A stretch of DNA of 41,711 bases, from positions 1 to 41,711 of the forward strand of contig NZ_JARWOV010000082.1 in assembly GCF_029868855.1 (NCBI RefSeq), given 5' to 3'. The notes beneath the pieces are model-generated. The model was not told the DNA's origin. It saw only the letters and a program-made list of their open reading frames with translations, and ran no database searches. Below are positions 1 to 8,178 of this stretch, one piece after another. The translations under genes were made by a program, and so were the position numbers. Every line of letters starts with the position of its first letter. The first letter of the stretch is position 1. Source of the stretch: Nocardia carnea (lineage in GTDB: Bacteria; Actinomycetota; Actinomycetes; Mycobacteriales; Mycobacteriaceae).

Positions 1-1
1 C

Positions 2-595
2 GGTTGGGAGACCCCACCTTCCGAGCAATCCGGCTGGGGCACCGGCCAGGCCGGACAACAAGGATGGGGCGCCGACCAGCCCGGCGGCCAAGGATGGGGC
101 GCCGACCAGCCCCGGCAACAGGGATGGAGCGGCGGACAGCCCGGGCAACAAGGCTGGAGCGGCGGACAGCCGGGACAGCAAGACTGGGGAGCCGAGCAAC
201 CCGGGCAGCACGGGTGGGGTGTCGGGCCGTCCGGGCAACAAGGCTGGAGCGGTGCCCAGCCCGGGCAGCCGGGTTGGGGCGGCGCGCAACAGCCCGGCGG
301 ATATCCCGCCTACCCGCAACAGCAGCAGTACCAACCCTATGGCGCCACCCAGCAACCGGAACGTTCCGGACCACAGGTCCTGTCGATCATCGGTTTCGTC
401 TGCGCCGCGGTCTCACTGCTGTTCTGCCCGCTCCTGTTCGGCATCGCCGGTATCGCACTCGGTGTCATCGGGCATATCCGCGGTGAATCGCTCGGGAAAT
501 GGGCGGCGATCGCGGCCGGCGTATGCCTGATCATCGGAATGGTCCTGGCCTTGGCGCTCTCCGGAATGGATGTGGTCCCTATCGAGACCTCTTAG
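2..595 (+). CDS. DUF4190-like membrane protein with Gly/Gln/Trp decapeptide repeats (5' partial)
   Basis: The frame is open from the window edge to the TAG at 593-595, so the start lies outside. The first ~95 residues are about eight imperfect ten-residue repeats of the type QQGWSGGQPG, each with one Trp, followed by a Tyr/Gln/Pro-rich stretch (GYPAYPQQQQYQPYG). Two hydrophobic segments follow: VLSIIGFVCAAVSLLFCPLLFGIAGIALGVIG and then WAAIAAGVCLIIGMVLALAL. The small loop between them contains GHIRGESLGKWAAIAAG. This is the layout of DUF4190-type actinobacterial membrane proteins, which have a disordered cytoplasmic N-terminus and a two-helix hairpin; their function is unknown. The 4-486 frame on the same strand is a shadow produced by the 30-base repeats. 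The family call is by resemblance only. Confidence 0.8.
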   Translation, partial: GWETPPSEQSGWGTGQAGQQGWGADQPGGQGWGADQPRQQGWSGGQPGQQGWSGGQPGQQDWGAEQPGQHGWGVGPSGQQGWSGAQPGQPGWGGAQQPGGYPAYPQQQQYQPYGATQQPERSGPQVLSIIGFVCAAVSLLFCPLLFGIAGIALGVIGHIRGESLGKWAAIAAGVCLIIGMVLALALSGMDVVPIETS

Positions 596-599
596 GAGG

Positions 600-633
600 C
601 GGCCGCTGCCGAAAGCTGGCAGCGCTGCGGCCG
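600..633 (+). terminator. terminator-like hairpin after the repeat protein
   Basis: An 11-base arm at 600-610 pairs with 618-633 across a 7-base loop, with a three-base bulge at 625-627. It lies five bases after the stop codon. There is no T-tract, as is usual for high-GC actinobacterial terminators. Confidence 0.45.
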
Positions 634-698
634 GGCCGGCCGGTTATGGTCGACTCATGGCGTTCGAGGACCAGCCCCGCCGACCACGGAGCACGTAG

Positions 699-1616
699 AT
701 GTCGCAGCGGGAGCTGATGGTGCTCGGCACTGCGAGTCAGGTGCCGACCGCGCACCGTAACCACAACGGGTACGTGCTCCGGTGGGGTGGGGAGGCGATC
801 CTGTTCGACCCCGGTGAGGGCACGCAGCGGCAGATGATCCACGCCGGGATCTCCGCGACCGACCTGACCCGTATCGCGATAACCCATTTCCACGGCGACC
901 ACAGTCTCGGGCTGGCCGGGGTGATGCAACGGATCAACCTGGATCGTGTCCCGCACCCGATCGACGCCTACTATCCGGCGTCTGGTCAGCGGTATTTCGA
1001 CAACCTGTGCGACGCCACCGCCTACCATCGCACCGTCGAACTCCGGCCGCACCCGATCACCGAACCCGGCCTGCTTCCGGCTCCCGGCGCGCCCTTTCAA
1101 CTCACGACCGCCCGGCTCGACCACCCCGTCGAGGCATTCGGCTACCGGATCACCGAACCCGACTACCGCGCGATCCTCCCCGACCGCCTCGCCGATATCG
1201 GCCTGGCCGGTCCTTCGGTCGGCCGGTTGCAGCGGGAGGGCGAAATCGTCTGGCAGGGCCGAACGGTCCGCCTGGAGGAGGTCAGCACGGTCCGGCGCGG
1301 CCAGAGCTTCGCGTTCGTGATGGACACCCGGCTCTGCCCGGCCGCCCACGAACTGGCGGCCGATGCCGACATGCTGGTCATCGAGGCGACCTTCCGCGAC
1401 GCCGACGCCCATCTGGCCGCCGAACACGGCCACCTCACCGCCGGCCAGGCCGCACATATCGCCGCCGCGGCCGGGGTTCGGACGCTGGTCCTGACCCATT
1501 TCTCCCAGCGCTACCGCACCCTGGACGAGCACCTCGTCGAAGCCCGCCGGGAATTTCCCGGCGAGATCGTGATCGCTGCCGATCTCACCCGCATCCCCCT
1601 GCCGCCCCGCCGCTGA
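699..1616 (+). CDS. rnz: ribonuclease Z (tRNA 3' processing endonuclease)
   Basis: Metallo-beta-lactamase-fold endonuclease of 305 residues, the usual length for bacterial RNase Z. It cleaves 3' trailers from tRNA precursors in the cytoplasm. The N-terminus has [17 protein letters not shown], typical of the family. The zinc-binding motif [10 protein letters not shown] is at residues 62-71, a further metal-ligand segment (FVMDTR) is near 207-212, and the family signature LTHFSQRY is near 267-274. ATG 699 is preceded by only a weak ribosome site, but the family N-terminus begins right here ([15 protein letters not shown]). The gene stands alone, after the repeat protein and 180 bases before the VOC gene. 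A long frame on the opposite strand (579-1532) is its shadow. Confidence 0.95.
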   Translation: MSQRELMVLGTASQVPTAHRNHNGYVLRWGGEAILFDPGEGTQRQMIHAGISATDLTRIAITHFHGDHSLGLAGVMQRINLDRVPHPIDAYYPASGQRYFDNLCDATAYHRTVELRPHPITEPGLLPAPGAPFQLTTARLDHPVEAFGYRITEPDYRAILPDRLADIGLAGPSVGRLQREGEIVWQGRTVRLEEVSTVRRGQSFAFVMDTRLCPAAHELAADADMLVIEATFRDADAHLAAEHGHLTAGQAAHIAAAAGVRTLVLTHFSQRYRTLDEHLVEARREFPGEIVIAADLTRIPLPPRR

Positions 1617-1796
1617 TCAGCCGCTCCGGATACGCGACCGAGTGCTGGTCAGGCCGACTCGACCCCGGCGGTCATGACCTGCAATGGCCGATCGCGGCAC
1701 GTTCGCTGCGCCGGCCGCGCGAGGTTGCCGTGAATCACGGAACGAAAAGTCCTATAGCGGACGGGAACCGGCCGGAAGCGGTGCGATGATCGCCGC

Positions 1797-2321
1797 ATGA
1801 CCACAACACCCCTGATCACGCCCGGTTCCGAAATCGGCAATGGATACGGCAGCGTCAACGCCTTTGCAGCGGTCAAAGGACCCGGTGGCGCGCGAGGATT
1901 CATCGAATTCCTCGGCGAGGTCTTCGACGGACAGGAGAATCCGGAGGCGCATGCCGACGATACCGACGGGCTGCTGATCCATGCCGAGGTGCGGATCGGG
2001 GATTCGTGCCTCATGGTGGTGGATTCCAAGCCCGACTGGGTGTTCACGCCGGCGCTGCTGCAGGTCAATGTCACCGACTGCGACGAGGTTCTGCGGCGGG
2101 CGGCCGCGCGCGGGGCACGGGTGATCACCGAGACGACACCGTTCTACGGTTCGTCGTCGCTGGCACGGTTCATCGATCCGTGGAGCAACGTGTGGTGGTT
2201 GTTCGGGCCCGCGATCGCAGGTGCACCCGACCCGACCTGGGATCCGGACGCGGAGACCGAGGAATCGGAAATCCACGCGACGATCTGCCAGGCCATGCGG
2301 GAGTTGCGCCCGCCTCGTTGA
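1797..2321 (+). CDS. VOC-fold (glyoxalase/PhnB-like) protein
   Basis: 174 residues. HAEVRIGDSCLMVVDS near residues 62-77 and FIDPWSNVWWLF near 126-137 are the two signature strands of vicinal oxygen chelate proteins of the PhnB/glyoxalase subgroup (the second corresponds to the usual DPxGNxW). These proteins are metal-dependent enzymes or binding proteins acting on small molecules; the substrate cannot be read from the sequence. The acidic C-terminal tail (DPDAETEESEIHATICQAMRELRPPR) extends past the usual domain. The gene is monocistronic and converges with the hxlR-type gene, with a hairpin between them. Confidence 0.8.
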   Translation: MTTTPLITPGSEIGNGYGSVNAFAAVKGPGGARGFIEFLGEVFDGQENPEAHADDTDGLLIHAEVRIGDSCLMVVDSKPDWVFTPALLQVNVTDCDEVLRRAAARGARVITETTPFYGSSSLARFIDPWSNVWWLFGPAIAGAPDPTWDPDAETEESEIHATICQAMRELRPPR

Positions 2322-2395
2322 CAACGTCCGGCACCGCATCATCGGCAACGGCATCAGCTCCGCTTCGTCCGGTCGGGATCGTGGCAACAGGACGA

Positions 2396-2419
2396 CGGCG
2401 CTCAGATGGCCGAGCGCCG
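2396..2419. terminator. bidirectional terminator hairpin
   Basis: Perfect 8-base arms CGGCGCTC (2396-2403) and GAGCGCCG (2412-2419) with an 8-base loop, placed between two convergent genes. Confidence 0.5.
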
Positions 2420-2422
2420 GCC

Positions 2423-2884
2423 CTACACCGGCGTGTCGGCGAGCTCGGCGGATTCGCTGTCGAAACGCGTGCGGTGATCTTGGACCTCGTCCATATGGGT
2501 TTCGGCCCACACCTTGATACCGCGGATCACCCTGTCCAGCGAGAGGCCCAGGTCGGTGAGCTCGTAGGTGACCGTGACCGGCACGGTCGGGGTCACTGTC
2601 CGGGTCAGCAGGCCGTCGCGCTCCAGGGACCGCAGTGTCTGGGTGAGCATCTTCTGGCTGACACCGCCCAGCCGCCGGGACAGCTCCGAGTAGCGCATGG
2701 CCCGGGGTTCGCCGGCGCACTGTCCCGCCGGGTGCGGGCCGTCGCTGCCCAGGGCCGCCAACACGAGAGCGACCCATTTGCCGGAGATCCGGTCGAGCAG
2801 TTGCCGGCTCGGGCAGTCTGCGAAGAACGCGTCGTAATCGGCTTTCTGCTGGGCTCGCTGCTGCGCCGCCGTCATCGTTGCCAT
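2423..2884 (-). CDS. HxlR-family winged-helix transcriptional regulator
   Basis: 153 residues. Cys24 in DCPSRQLLDRISGKWVALVLAAL, followed by MRYSELSRRLGGVSQKMLTQTLRSLERDGLLTRTV and YELTDLG, is the classic HxlR helix-turn-helix and wing. HxlR proteins often sense electrophiles or redox state through this N-terminal Cys and control a divergent oxidoreductase gene, which is the arrangement here. There is an insert between helix 2 and the recognition helices (GSDGPHPAGQCAGEPRA) that holds a second Cys. An AAGG ribosome site precedes the ATG at 2884. The probable target is the divergent oxidoreductase at 2998. Confidence 0.92.
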   Translation of the reverse strand: MATMTAAQQRAQQKADYDAFFADCPSRQLLDRISGKWVALVLAALGSDGPHPAGQCAGEPRAMRYSELSRRLGGVSQKMLTQTLRSLERDGLLTRTVTPTVPVTVTYELTDLGLSLDRVIRGIKVWAETHMDEVQDHRTRFDSESAELADTPV

Positions 2885-2960
2885 GACCGCACCTTTCTAC
2901 CTGGCGGTGGGTTACGCACTTCTGAGTGCCTACTTACGAATAGAGAGTTACCTGTCCATT

Positions 2961-2987
2961 CTGGAGTAACAGCACCGATTACTCCAG
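2961..2987. promoter_or_regulatory. perfect inverted repeat, candidate HxlR operator
   Basis: CTGGAGTAA (2961-2969), a 9-base spacer, then TTACTCCAG (2979-2987). The right arm abuts the AGGAG ribosome site (2988-2992) of the oxidoreductase gene, so a bound protein or an RNA hairpin would block that gene's expression. A shorter inverted repeat (GCACT/AGTGC, 2916-2929) lies nearer the regulator. Confidence 0.55.
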
Positions 2988-2997
2988 AGGAGACGCA

Positions 2998-3906
2998 ATG
3001 CCCACCACCTTCCGCACCGCAGTCGTCCGCACCCCGGGCGGGCCCGATTCGATCGAGTTCATCGACGTCCCCGTCGCAGAACCCGGCCCCGGCCAGGTCC
3101 GGGTCGCGGTCGCCGGTACGTCCGTCAACCCCATCGACCTGGCTCTCACCGCGGGCGTCTTCCATCAGCTGGGGTTCGTCACCCAGCCCGACCACACCGG
3201 TCTCGGCACCGATTTCGCGGGTATCGTCGAGGCCGCCGGGCCGGACGTGGACATACCGGCCGGGAGCCGGGTCGCGGGGACACTCGACGGATTCGATCGC
3301 GATTTCGGTACCTACGCCGAGCAACTCGTCGTACCGGCAAGCGCTGTCGCGGTGGTGCCCGACGAGCTGGAGCTCACCACGGCGGCCACTGTCCCGCTCA
3401 ACGGCCTGACCGCGGCGCAGTTGGTGGATCTGCTCGGTGAAGGCGGCGGCCGCAGCCTGCTGGTGACCGGGGCGGCCGGCGCGGTCGGCGGATATATCGT
3501 CACGCTCGCTCAGGACCGCGGCTGGAAGGTCACCGGGCTGGCCCGGCCCCAGGACGAGAAGTTCGTCCGCGGCCTCGGCGCGGATTTCACGACTACAGCG
3601 ACAGCGGGGTGGGACGCGGTGGCCGATACCGCCGTCTTCCAGGAGAAAGCCCTGCCGCTGGTGCGCGACGGCGGGCTGCTGGTCGGTGTCCGGCCGGGCG
3701 GTGAACCCCCGGCCGAACGCGGGATCACCGTGCGCGCGGTCTCGGTACGCCCCGACGGCACGCGGCTGGCCGGGTTGCTGGCGGATACGGTGACCGGCCG
3801 GCTCCCGGCCCGTGTCCATGCAGTCGTCCCGCTGGACCAGGTTGCCGACGCCCACCGCGCGGTGGCGCAGGGCGGTATCCGCGGCAGGTACGTCCTACAG
3901 CCGTGA
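2998..3906 (+). CDS. NAD(P)H-dependent quinone oxidoreductase-like MDR protein
   Basis: 302 residues, medium-chain dehydrogenase/reductase superfamily, zinc-independent quinone-oxidoreductase branch. The N-terminal GroES-like half has VNPIDLALTAGVF and PDHTGLGTDFAGIV. The Rossmann half has GAAGAVGGYIV (about 158-168) for NADPH binding, followed by VTGLARPQDEKFVRGLGAD and the C-terminal GKYVL-like ending GGIRGRYVLQP. It likely reduces quinones or enones with NADPH in the cytoplasm. The start is ATG 2998, five bases after AGGAG. It is transcribed divergently from an HxlR regulator 113 bases away, suggesting induction by the substrate or by electrophile stress. Confidence 0.9.
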   Translation: MPTTFRTAVVRTPGGPDSIEFIDVPVAEPGPGQVRVAVAGTSVNPIDLALTAGVFHQLGFVTQPDHTGLGTDFAGIVEAAGPDVDIPAGSRVAGTLDGFDRDFGTYAEQLVVPASAVAVVPDELELTTAATVPLNGLTAAQLVDLLGEGGGRSLLVTGAAGAVGGYIVTLAQDRGWKVTGLARPQDEKFVRGLGADFTTTATAGWDAVADTAVFQEKALPLVRDGGLLVGVRPGGEPPAERGITVRAVSVRPDGTRLAGLLADTVTGRLPARVHAVVPLDQVADAHRAVAQGGIRGRYVLQP

Positions 3907-4046
3907 GCTGGGCGACAACGCCCGTCCGACCTCCTGCGGCGGCCACGTCTACTCGCCCGGGAGGTACGGCCGCGTTCCGATGGCGCTGCCGCCGGAGGCA
4001 GCCCTCCCGGCGGCCGCCGCGAACGACCGGCCCACTCGAGCGGCTG

Positions 4047-5303
4047 TCAGGTGGTGAAGGTCGCGAACGAGGACCACAGCAGGGGCGAGTATTCGATCGC
4101 ACCGGTCGAGCGCCAGAGACGTAATCTGTCGTGCTGCCAGGCGGTGAGCGCGGAAACCGGGTCGGCCGCGTCGTGGGCGGAGTCCACCGCACAGATCGTG
4201 TCCTGGAGCGGGGTCGCTTCGGGGGCGGCGCCGAAGCGCTGGACGGCGAGGTCGGTCGGGAGGGGCCAGCGGGTGGCGGTGACCAGTTCCGCGCCACCGG
4301 TGACCATGGCGGCGATCAGGCCGAGGGCTTCGGTGAAACGCAGGTCGCCGCCGCTTTCGCAGGCGATCAGCGCTACGCGGGCGGGAATCGGCCAGAGCTC
4401 GTTTCCGGCAACGGGTTCCGGCTCCAAGGTATAGGTGCCGAGCAGCAGGTCTTTCGCGGAAAGCGGGCGGTGGTCGCGTTGCGGTTCGGCGAAACCCACG
4501 GACTCGGCGGTGCAGGCCAGGTGCAGTTCGGTGTTCTCGCTCTGCCCCGATTCCGGGGAGGCCGCGGTGACATGGCCGACGTAGACGAGCCGTGACGCAC
4601 CTGCGCGCAGGGTTTCGGAAAGCCAGGTGCGGTCCAGATCGGTGCGGCGGAAAACATCCGCCGGTCCGGGAACGACGGGTCGCAACCGGCCGGCGGCGAG
4701 ATGGCCGGCGATACGTGCGGTGAGCGGTGTCGGCCGGTCCATTCGGCCCAGGACCGAACCGAGCGCGGAATCGGCGCGGAAACCCGGCACCCTGGGGTCG
4801 AGAACCGCGACCACCGGCAGGTCACGCGAGGCCGACCACGACCGCGGCACCCGCACCGGGGCATGCACGATTCCGGCGGGGACCAGCAGGCTGATATCGG
4901 CGATATCGATCAGGCGGACGTCCGGGGCCGGGGCGATGATCTCCCACGGCACCTGCGCGACCCGCGGCGAGGGCTGCAACCGGATATGCGGGCGCACGCC
5001 GCGCTGGTACAGGTCGTACAACTGGCCGGCGAAGTCATAGGGCAGCAGCGCCCGGGACAGGTCGCGGGCGAGTTCGTACTCGGTGCCGGGCGCGGCGAAT
5101 GCCCCGGTGGTGAGCGCTTTCTCGAGGCCACCGGCAGTTTCGGGAGCGGGCAGCGACTGGGACAGGTTGCGGACGGCCGCGTCGATATCGTCGCCGGGCA
5201 GCACGGTCACGCCCGGCAGCGCGGACCCGTCGGTCCACCGCCAGGACATGTAGACATCGCCCGCGTCGGCCATCCGGACCACCACGGTCGGCTGGTCACT
5301 CAT
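4047..5303 (-). CDS. CHAT-domain (caspase-like) protease
   Basis: 418 residues. The N-terminal region contains RLQPSPRVAQVPWEII (about 108-123), the entry segment typical of CHAT proteins. The catalytic dyad is visible: His244 in LVYVGHVT and Cys315 in VALIACESGGD (ALxACxSG motif), and a glycine-rich GLIAAMVTGGAELVTATRWPLPTD strand follows, as in other CHAT domains. CHAT proteins are caspase-HetF-type cysteine peptidases related to separase; several act as proteolytic effectors in bacterial immunity. It is the last gene of the 9635-to-4047 operon, 24 bases after the TPR gene. TPR and CHAT parts often occur fused in one protein; here they are two genes. The protease substrate is not evident. 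Confidence 0.85.
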   Translation of the reverse strand: MSDQPTVVVRMADAGDVYMSWRWTDGSALPGVTVLPGDDIDAAVRNLSQSLPAPETAGGLEKALTTGAFAAPGTEYELARDLSRALLPYDFAGQLYDLYQRGVRPHIRLQPSPRVAQVPWEIIAPAPDVRLIDIADISLLVPAGIVHAPVRVPRSWSASRDLPVVAVLDPRVPGFRADSALGSVLGRMDRPTPLTARIAGHLAAGRLRPVVPGPADVFRRTDLDRTWLSETLRAGASRLVYVGHVTAASPESGQSENTELHLACTAESVGFAEPQRDHRPLSAKDLLLGTYTLEPEPVAGNELWPIPARVALIACESGGDLRFTEALGLIAAMVTGGAELVTATRWPLPTDLAVQRFGAAPEATPLQDTICAVDSAHDAADPVSALTAWQHDRLRLWRSTGAIEYSPLLWSSFATFTT

Positions 5304-5327
5304 CGGATCCTCCGCCGAATAGGCGTT

Positions 5328-6842
5328 TCATGCCGGGATCACCCGGTCCTCCCGGAATCGGCCGCCGTAGCGGTGTTCGGCCGCCTCGATGTAGTCGGCG
5401 AGCGCGATCCGGGCGCCGGGTTCGACCGCCAGCCGCGGCGGCGGCGCGACGGGCAGACCCGCGGATGCGGCCACCTGGGCGAGTGCGGCACCCAGTTGCA
5501 ATGGTCCGGGCAATTCCGTGGCGGCGGGCGGGTTCGGAGTATCCAGCGGGAACTGGGGACGTTCGCTGGGTTGCGCGCGACTTAAATCCAGAGTTGTTCC
5601 GGCACAGCGGGTTTCGATCAGATCGGCGAGCAGCGCACCGTCCTGGCAGAGGTGGGCGAAGCGAAATGCCAAACGCATCGCGGGTTCCGCTACCTCCCGA
5701 TGCCATTGTTCGCGCCGGCTCCCGCTCGCCAGGGTGTAGCGGACGGCGTCGATGGCGATCGCGGCCGGAACCGACAGCGCCCGCCCGAGAACCACCAGTT
5801 CCGGGGCCGGCTCTGCCAGATCATCGATCACCATTTCCAGCAGCACCGCATGCCAGTAGTCGAGTTTCGCGCATTCGGAGCCGAGTCCGCGCTCCGCGTA
5901 GATGACGAACGCGCCGTCGAGCAGTTGCTGTCCCGCACCGACCCTGCCGTACGCGAACTCGATGGTCGCCAGCCTGCACTGCAGCGCGGCGACGTCGAGT
6001 ACCGCACCGGAAGCTTGGAAATGGTCGAGGCTGCGCCGATACCATTCCTGCGCACGGTCGAGATCGCCACGGCGTTCGGCGAGGAAACCGCGTATCTTCC
6101 AGCCGATCCCCGCCCGGTGGGCGAGTCCGGTCCGCTCGTAGTACAGCTGGCTGGCCTCGGCGAGTTCCTCGGCCTCGTCGAGCCGGTCCAGGCGCATGAA
6201 GATCTGGGCCAGGTTCTGCTGTGTATCGGCGAGGGCATTGTGGTTACCGGCCTCGGTGAACGCCGTCAGCGCCTGCCGCGCGAAATCCACACCGAGATCG
6301 CGCCGGCCCGTCTCGAAGTAGGCGCCGGCCAGGTTCATCAACGGATAACCCGCCAGCTCGGGGGCGAACCGTAGAGCGGCGTTCAGGGATTCGGTGGCGA
6401 TTTCCACGGCCCGGTTCCACTGGGCCCGATGGGTTGCGACGGCGGTGAGTGAAATCAGGCACGAAACCCGCAGGACGCCGAGGTCGTCGGCGTCGGCGAG
6501 CAACGTACGAGCCTGTTCCAGCACTTCCTGCGCCTCGTCCAGTTCGCCGAGATGCTGCAGGGCCTGCGAATAGTTGACCAGTGCGGAAGCCCGCTTCTCG
6601 ACGGCATCGCCGGGGATCCGGCCGAGCGCGTCCCGGTACCGGGTCGCGGCGCCCTCGTGGTCACCGAGTTCGTCGTACATATTCGCGGCATTGATGAGAG
6701 CACTGGTGCGCACACCGTCGGTGGTGGTGTGCACGGCATGTTCGAAGATGCGCAGCGCCTCGGTGACATCGCCGCGCTCATACGCGGCAGCGCCCTCGTA
6801 CAGAAGTTCCACGCCGGGTGGCCGGCCATCGGGCTCGCTCAT
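5328..6842 (-). CDS. TPR-repeat protein partnered with a CHAT protease
   Basis: 504 residues from ATG 6842 (MSEPDGRPPGVELLYEGAAAYERGDV). About residues 12-330 are tetratricopeptide repeats, with recurring patterns such as ALINAANMYDELGDHEGAATRYRDAL, ALQHLGELDEAQEVLEQA, NLAQIFMRLDRLDEAEELAEAS and FLAERRGDLDRAQEWYRRSL. The C-terminal ~170 residues lack repeats and end in PGARIALADYIEAAEHRYGGRFREDRVIPA. TPR arrays bind peptides or partner proteins, so a sensor or scaffold role for the next gene's CHAT protease is likely. A frame without a stop continues upstream to 7331, but that part shadows the preceding gene. The start lies one base after the preceding stop, so translation is probably coupled. 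Confidence 0.85.
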   Translation of the reverse strand: MSEPDGRPPGVELLYEGAAAYERGDVTEALRIFEHAVHTTTDGVRTSALINAANMYDELGDHEGAATRYRDALGRIPGDAVEKRASALVNYSQALQHLGELDEAQEVLEQARTLLADADDLGVLRVSCLISLTAVATHRAQWNRAVEIATESLNAALRFAPELAGYPLMNLAGAYFETGRRDLGVDFARQALTAFTEAGNHNALADTQQNLAQIFMRLDRLDEAEELAEASQLYYERTGLAHRAGIGWKIRGFLAERRGDLDRAQEWYRRSLDHFQASGAVLDVAALQCRLATIEFAYGRVGAGQQLLDGAFVIYAERGLGSECAKLDYWHAVLLEMVIDDLAEPAPELVVLGRALSVPAAIAIDAVRYTLASGSRREQWHREVAEPAMRLAFRFAHLCQDGALLADLIETRCAGTTLDLSRAQPSERPQFPLDTPNPPAATELPGPLQLGAALAQVAASAGLPVAPPPRLAVEPGARIALADYIEAAEHRYGGRFREDRVIPA

Positions 6843-6843
6843 T

Positions 6844-8178
6844 TCAGAAATCCGAATCCTCTTCGGCTGCCGCCATTTCCGATCGCAACAGCGCGATATC
6901 GGCGAGCGGGATGGCGGCGTCGGAGCCCCCGGATTCGCCAGTGGCGATCGGTTCGGAAGCGGCGGTTCCGGGCGAGACCTCGCCGGACCATGCCGCGGCC
7001 ATCCGCAACCTGTTCCGCGCCAGCTCCCGTACCATCCGCCGCTGTTCGACTGGATCGGTGGCCGAGGACGCTGGTGGCCGCCCCACCGGGCCGTCCACAT
7101 GCGCGCGATCGGCGGAATGGACCGATTCCGGCTGCGCGTACGGATCAGCGACAGGCCGGCGATCGACCGCCCCCTGCGAGTCCGGCCGCGCGTTCGAGTC
7201 GGCGGTATGGGGAGAACCGGACACCCGGGATGGCTTCGGCATCGGCGCGCTCGGGCCCACTCCGGGCACGTAGATCTCGATACCCAGTACCGAATCCGCC
7301 CGATCGCCGGTCTCTCCCGACCAGGAGTCACCGCTCAATTCCAATGGGATGTCGCGGAATCCGGCAGGAGTGCGGATCAGCGCGTGTGGTCGCAGATAGC
7401 CTGGCAAATCGGCGGTTACGGCAGGGGCGGTGACCGCGTGTACCCGGATCGTCGTGCTGCCTGCTGCCCGGAGCAATTCCCAGGTCACGGCGCGCTCGGA
7501 GGCATCGACCACCCCGGCAGGGCAGTACCGCCAATCCCAGCCGGCGCTACCGCGATCGAGCACGAGGGCCGAGCCCGTGCCGGCCGGCGCGTGCCCGGCG
7601 GCGAGGGCGTACTCGTCGGCGCGGGGCGCGCTCCGTTCGCGTGCTCGCACGGCCGTGTCCCAGCCGGCGTCTCGACTGCCGGTGAGTTCGGCGGGATCCT
7701 CTTCGGCTCCGGCGCCCGTCGCGTAATCCGTGCCGTCGACCACACTTTCGCAGAACTCCGTCAACTCCGCGATTTCGCTGTCCAGCAGCGACGGGTCGAG
7801 CGTAGGAATACTGTCGACGGTCGAGGCGGGCCACCAGCGTGCCGCCCAGTGGGCGTAGGCGAGGCGACGGACTGCTGCCGCCAGATCGGGGTTTTCGGGC
7901 CGGGCGGGTAGATCGACCGGCTCGGTGTAGTCGTCGGCGGCAAGCGCGATCTCGGCACCGTAGAGTGCCCACAACCACTCCTGCGCGGTGCCCATATCGT
8001 GCAGGGTCGCCGCCGCGACTCGCTGCCCGGACGTCAACTTCCAGGTGAGATAACCGCCCGCGACTTCGAGGACCGCTGTATCCACGCCCGGGTCGGAGTC
8101 GGCCACGGTCGGTGCGCCGGGCGGCCCGATGATCCACAGGTCCGGCCGTATCCGCCGGATGCGCACGATATCGGCCAT
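6844..8178 (-). CDS. unrecognised protein of the CHAT/TPR operon (444 aa)
   Basis: I do not recognise the family. The start ATG 8178 (MADIVRIRRIRPDLWIIG) overlaps the preceding stop by one base (TGATG). The N-terminal ~170 residues are compact and Trp-rich (DMGTAQEWLWALYGAEIAL, AYAHWAARWWPAS). A middle part (about 200-310) is rich in beta-type segments (RDIPLELSGDSW, LGIEIYVPGV). A Pro/Ser/Asp-rich linker follows (about 315-375), then a C-terminal segment (EQRRMVRELARNRLRMAAAWSGE ... IALLRSEMAAAEEDSDF) that looks helical. There is no signal peptide or membrane helix, so it is probably cytoplasmic. Its tight coupling to the CHAT and TPR genes is the only functional clue. Confidence 0.8.
   Translation of the reverse strand: MADIVRIRRIRPDLWIIGPPGAPTVADSDPGVDTAVLEVAGGYLTWKLTSGQRVAAATLHDMGTAQEWLWALYGAEIALAADDYTEPVDLPARPENPDLAAAVRRLAYAHWAARWWPASTVDSIPTLDPSLLDSEIAELTEFCESVVDGTDYATGAGAEEDPAELTGSRDAGWDTAVRARERSAPRADEYALAAGHAPAGTGSALVLDRGSAGWDWRYCPAGVVDASERAVTWELLRAAGSTTIRVHAVTAPAVTADLPGYLRPHALIRTPAGFRDIPLELSGDSWSGETGDRADSVLGIEIYVPGVGPSAPMPKPSRVSGSPHTADSNARPDSQGAVDRRPVADPYAQPESVHSADRAHVDGPVGRPPASSATDPVEQRRMVRELARNRLRMAAAWSGEVSPGTAASEPIATGESGGSDAAIPLADIALLRSEMAAAEEDSDF

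Noticed and set aside
4..486. 160-codon Arg-rich frame on the plus strand
   Set aside because: It is a shadow of the 30-base repeats; the frame ending at 595 encodes a repeat plus membrane-helix protein and continues from the window edge.
579..1532. 317-codon minus-strand frame
   Set aside because: Antisense to RNase Z, no recognisable domain and no ribosome site.
2006..3409. 467-codon plus-strand frame across the hxlR gene
   Set aside because: Out-of-frame read through three real genes, low-complexity Arg/Pro/Gly product.
6843..7331. N-terminal extension of the TPR gene
   Set aside because: Overlaps the 444-aa gene out of frame; the coupled ATG at 6842 gives a normal TPR start.
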